Positions 32,598 through 34,605 of a stretch of DNA of 34,605 nt are shown here, piece by piece. The notes below the pieces were generated by a model, which did no database searches, was not told the DNA's origin, and worked only from the letters and a program-made list of their open reading frames with translations. Numbering within the stretch: position 1 is the first letter of the stretch; every line of letters starts with the position of its first letter. This DNA is from Candidatus Cloacimonadota bacterium (GTDB lineage Bacteria; Hydrothermota; E44-bin80): NCBI GenBank assembly GCA_004375965.1, contig SOIS01000036.1:1-34605 (forward strand), in the 5' to 3' direction. Both the position numbers and the translations under genes were made by a program.

Positions 32598-33323
32598 ATG
32601 CAGCAAAAGATAGATCATAAATGGAACATTACTCTAAAAGAAGCTAAACAAATTCAGAATTCCTTGAAGGAAAGAGTAAGAATACAGCCGCTAAAAAAAA
32701 AGATACACACAGTTTGTGGAATCGATTCTGCCTTTGAAAAGAAAAAGGGTTTATGTTTCACTGCTGCTGTTCTCATATCTTTCCCGGAGATGGAGACCCT
32801 TGAAGAGCTCTATGTTGTAGATAAATTACAAACTCCTTATATCCCCGGCTTTTTAAGCTTTAGAGAAGGACCTTCTATTATTAAGGTATTGAACCGACTA
32901 ACATCAATCCCTGATCTTCTTATGCTCGATGGACAGGGTATAGCACACCCAAGGATGTTGGGGATTGCGACCCATATTGGAGTGCTTTTCGACATTCCTG
33001 CCATAGGCTGCGCAAAATCAAGATTATTAGGCACATATGATGAAGTGGGTAAAAAAAGAGGGGATTTTTCTTTCCTCCTCGCCAAAAAGAATAAAAGAAT
33101 TGGAGTGGTGCTTCGAACGAGGGATAACGTAAAGCCGCTTTTTGTATCACCAGGTCACCTCATTGATATAAAAGCATCTATGGAACTCGTTCTTGATACA
33201 GCTAAAAAATTCAGGCTCCCTGAACCTACAAGGCTCGCAGACAAACTATCTAAAAAGGCAAAGAAACTTTTAGCCCAAATGATAGAATATAAAAATGATA
33301 TAAAAAGGAAAGACCTTGATTAA
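32598..33323 (+). CDS. nfi: Endonuclease V (deoxyinosine 3' endonuclease)
   Basis: A 241-residue DNA repair nuclease that cuts the second phosphodiester bond 3' to deoxyinosine. Family motifs are complete: GIDSAF with Asp43, PYIPGFLSFREGP with the wedge Tyr81 and catalytic Glu90, LLMLDGQGIAHPR with Asp111, GCAKSRL with Lys140, and SPGHLIDI with His187. The spacing follows the Thermotoga enzyme (Asp43, Tyr80, Glu89, Asp110) within one residue. The C-terminal tail is Lys-rich. ATG 32598 has GTGGAG about 11 nt upstream. It appears monocistronic, between two repeat-bearing spacers. Confidence 0.95.
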   Translation: MQQKIDHKWNITLKEAKQIQNSLKERVRIQPLKKKIHTVCGIDSAFEKKKGLCFTAAVLISFPEMETLEELYVVDKLQTPYIPGFLSFREGPSIIKVLNRLTSIPDLLMLDGQGIAHPRMLGIATHIGVLFDIPAIGCAKSRLLGTYDEVGKKRGDFSFLLAKKNKRIGVVLRTRDNVKPLFVSPGHLIDIKASMELVLDTAKKFRLPEPTRLADKLSKKAKKLLAQMIEYKNDIKRKDLD

Positions 33324-33438
33324 CTCCAGAAAATCGCACAGCGAAATTGCTTCAGTTGAAATTATGGAAGAATACTCACGGAATATTAAAAGAATAGGAT
33401 TTATACCATAACCCATATGCCATTCGCAATAGCCAAAA

Positions 33439-33458
33439 GGCAGACACACAGGTCTGCC
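33439..33458. repeat. GGCAGAC short palindrome
   Basis: GGCAGAC and GTCTGCC around ACACAG, followed by CCTACA. This matches a kind of short intergenic palindrome met in many unrelated bacterial genomes; it is one copy here, in the gap between convergent genes. Confidence 0.5.
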
Positions 33459-33492
33459 CCTACACAGCAATTTTCAAATGTGTAAAAGACAA

Positions 33493-33879
33493 TCACTGTT
33501 CTTTTAGTTTTAACATTATGCAGGCGCCGTAAACAGCTTCGATGTCCACATCCTTGCATTTCTGCAGTGTTGCATCATTGTATGTTCCTGGCTGCAACCA
33601 CATGACGTCAATGCCTAACCTCTTACATTCATCAATTAGTTTATCAGTGGCCCTTGGTGGCACAACAGCAACCACTACTTCTGGTTTTTCTGGAATTTCA
33701 GAGATTGATGAAAAACAGAATACTCCATCAATACTATCATATCGTGGGTTTACGGGAAATACCGTTTTATCATAGTTCTTAATTGTTTTATATATCTTAT
33801 AGCCAAATTTCTCTTTATTACGAGTTGCACCTACAACAGCATACTTGTTATATTTTCTTAACACTTCCGTTGGATTCAT
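33493..33879 (-). CDS. CoA-binding domain protein (YccU-like)
   Basis: A 128-residue stand-alone Rossmann-fold CoA-binding protein. Signs are KYAVVGATRNKEKFGYKIYK near the N-terminus, PVNPRYDSIDG, then VVVAVVPPRATDKLIDEC and VMWLQPGTYND, which is the expected order for the CoA_binding_2 family. Substrate and partner are unknown for most of these small proteins. The frame is open to TTG 33921; I choose ATG 33879 because the homology begins right after it and the upstream residues look repeat-encoded. Neither start has a good ribosome site. It lies downstream of rnpB on the same strand. Confidence 0.9.
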   Translation of the reverse strand: MNPTEVLRKYNKYAVVGATRNKEKFGYKIYKTIKNYDKTVFPVNPRYDSIDGVFCFSSISEIPEKPEVVVAVVPPRATDKLIDECKRLGIDVMWLQPGTYNDATLQKCKDVDIEAVYGACIMLKLKEQ

Positions 33880-33985
33880 TAATGTTATTCTTGGGTTATT
33901 GGATAATTGGTTAGCAAGCAATTAATCATTCCTAGTTATTTGATGTATGTCTATAGTTTTGCGTCGATATTTACGTAATATTTTC

Positions 33986-34004
33986 AGTTCCCAATTTCCA
34001 ATTA
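33986..34004. repeat. TTCCCAATTTCCAATTA tract
   Basis: AGTTCCCAATTTCCAATTA between the CoA-binding gene and rnpB, another member of the AT-rich dispersed tract family. Confidence 0.4.
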
Positions 34005-34030
34005 CTTAGTTACATAATTACAATAAATGT

Positions 34031-34358
34031 ATGGAGAGGAGCGTAAGCCGGATTCTGTTTGGATGGTCATCTATCTAAGCGACCTACCCGAGGGTCAAGC
34101 GAGCAGGACTACTCTTCCCTCCTATTCGGTCTTGCACCGGGTGGGGTTTACAAAGCACCTCATATTTCTATGAAGCCTGGTGTGCTCTTACCACACCGTT
34201 TCACCATCGCCTGTGTCTTTAATAAGACCATCGGCAGATTACTCTCTGTTGCACTATCCATCGCCTCACAACGCCTCCGTGTTACGGAGCACCCTGTCCT
34301 GTGGTGTCCGGACTTTCCTCCCCGGCAAATACCGGAGCGACCATCTGCTCCTCTCCAT
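34031..34358 (-). ncRNA. rnpB: RNase P RNA, bacterial type A
   Basis: The catalytic RNA of RNase P, about 328 nt. Read on the minus strand it opens with ATGGAGAGGAGC, which pairs perfectly with the closing GCTCCTCTCCAT (helix P1, 12 bp). It contains the near-invariant GAGGAAAGTCCGGACAC (start of P4 / conserved region I), GGTAAGAGCACACCAG (conserved region II-III), and the 3' conserved ACAGAATCCGGCTTA. The layout fits the ancestral A type. The ends are inferred from P1. It has its own strong promoter. Several open frames overlapping it are spurious. Confidence 0.96.
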
Positions 34359-34369
34359 GTAACTCTATA

Positions 34370-34398
34370 AATATAACCAGAAAAAGTGTGAATGTCAA
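34370..34398 (-). promoter_or_regulatory. Promoter of rnpB
   Basis: On the minus strand: TTGACA (34393-34398), 17-bp spacer, TATATT (34370-34375). The expected start about 7 nt downstream lies close to 34358, the 5' end predicted from helix P1. Confidence 0.7.
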
Positions 34399-34433
34399 GA
34401 AAATAATGAAAGACGGCAGAGGATTAAGCTTGC

Positions 34434-34453
34434 CCTGAACTTGTTTCAGGGGT
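34434..34453. repeat. CCCTGAACTTGTTTCAGGGG palindrome
   Basis: The 7-bp arms CCCTGAA and TTCAGGG flank CTTGT. It stands next to the REP-like element and is commonly a companion of it in other genomes. Confidence 0.5.
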
Positions 34454-34461
34454 GAGGGTGA

Positions 34462-34505
34462 AATATGAGATTGCCGCACCTGCCTTCGACAGGCTCGCAA
34501 TGACG
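34462..34505. repeat. REP-like element, half copy
   Basis: TATGAGATTGCCGCAC, hairpin CCTGCCTTCGACAGG, CTCGCAATGACGGG. It shares both ends with the halves of the 31977-32090 element but has its own central hairpin. Confidence 0.7.
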
Positions 34506-34605
34506 GGTTCACTGAGTATTTTCGCATGAACTGGAAAATTCTAGTCTAGCCCGACATGCGCAATTTACTCGTCAACTTAATTGAAAAATGAATCTATGGG
34601 ATCTC

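Larger units (their letters stand above)
34399..34605. other. Right edge, repeat-bearing and without a gene
   Basis: No credible gene. The region carries an inverted repeat CCCTGAA/TTCAGGG (34434-34453) and the REP-like half element described separately. The remaining ~100 bp show nothing I recognise. Confidence 0.4.

Noticed and set aside
34059-34527. Three overlapping open frames on both strands
   Set aside because: They lie within or across RNase P RNA and its promoter; the RNA has all its conserved parts.

Overview
The window is an AT-rich bacterial chromosome segment. Almost every gene is on the + strand; the exceptions are the first protein gene, the last protein gene and the RNase P RNA. 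Three things suggest an uncultivated lineage of the FCB superphylum, perhaps a WOR-3-like candidate phylum: a secreted M6-type protease with FG-GAP repeats and a type-A-like C-terminal sorting domain, a Reg_prop beta-propeller protein, and very large TPR proteins. This placement rests on protein style only. TAA, TAG and TGA all act as stops, and the MttB homologue has no in-frame TAG, so nothing points to pyrrolysine.

Layout: (1) 181-681 (-): orphan PD-(D/E)XK-like protein with its own promoter. (2) 956-4829: a tight corrinoid methyl-transfer operon of an MttB-family methyltransferase, a MetH-activation-domain protein, a corrinoid protein and a homocysteine S-methyltransferase domain. Together they look like MetH taken apart, with the methyl-tetrahydrofolate module replaced by an MttB-type methyltransferase, so a quaternary or tertiary amine probably supplies the methyl group for methionine. 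(3) 5006-7884: an M20 amidohydrolase and a secreted or periplasmic beta-propeller protein. (4) 8160-15651: information-processing genes proS, rimP (lacking its C-terminal half), nusA, infB, ylxP/DUF503, rbfA (short) and nrnA. (5) 16038-26679: five cytoplasmic proteins in a row, namely a 1258-residue repeat protein with a ~52-residue period, a coiled-coil/TPR protein, a small unknown protein, a class III cyclase-like protein with a large unknown N-terminal region, and a pseudo-receiver-GAF-GAF-GGDEF protein. I consider this the best candidate for an undescribed signalling system. (6) 26958-27153: a frameshifted remnant of a Fis-type HTH protein behind a good promoter. (7) 27190-31956: secreted M6-like protease, exported 233-residue protein, DUF2085 membrane protein. 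(8) 32124-34358: small membrane protein, endonuclease V, CoA-binding protein (-) and rnpB (-).

Several promoters share one architecture (TTGACT/TTGACA/TTGAAA, a 17-bp spacer, an AT-rich -10), and two of them place transcription start on or next to the ATG, implying leaderless mRNAs. Intergenic DNA carries several families of short repeats: a REP-like element built on CTCGCAATGAC, a GGCAGAC palindrome, a tract resembling TTCCTAATTTCC, and a ~34-bp sequence that begins directly after two stop codons. One tract has been drawn into the signal peptide of the propeller protein. I see no tRNA, rRNA, CRISPR array, insertion sequence or complete transposase.
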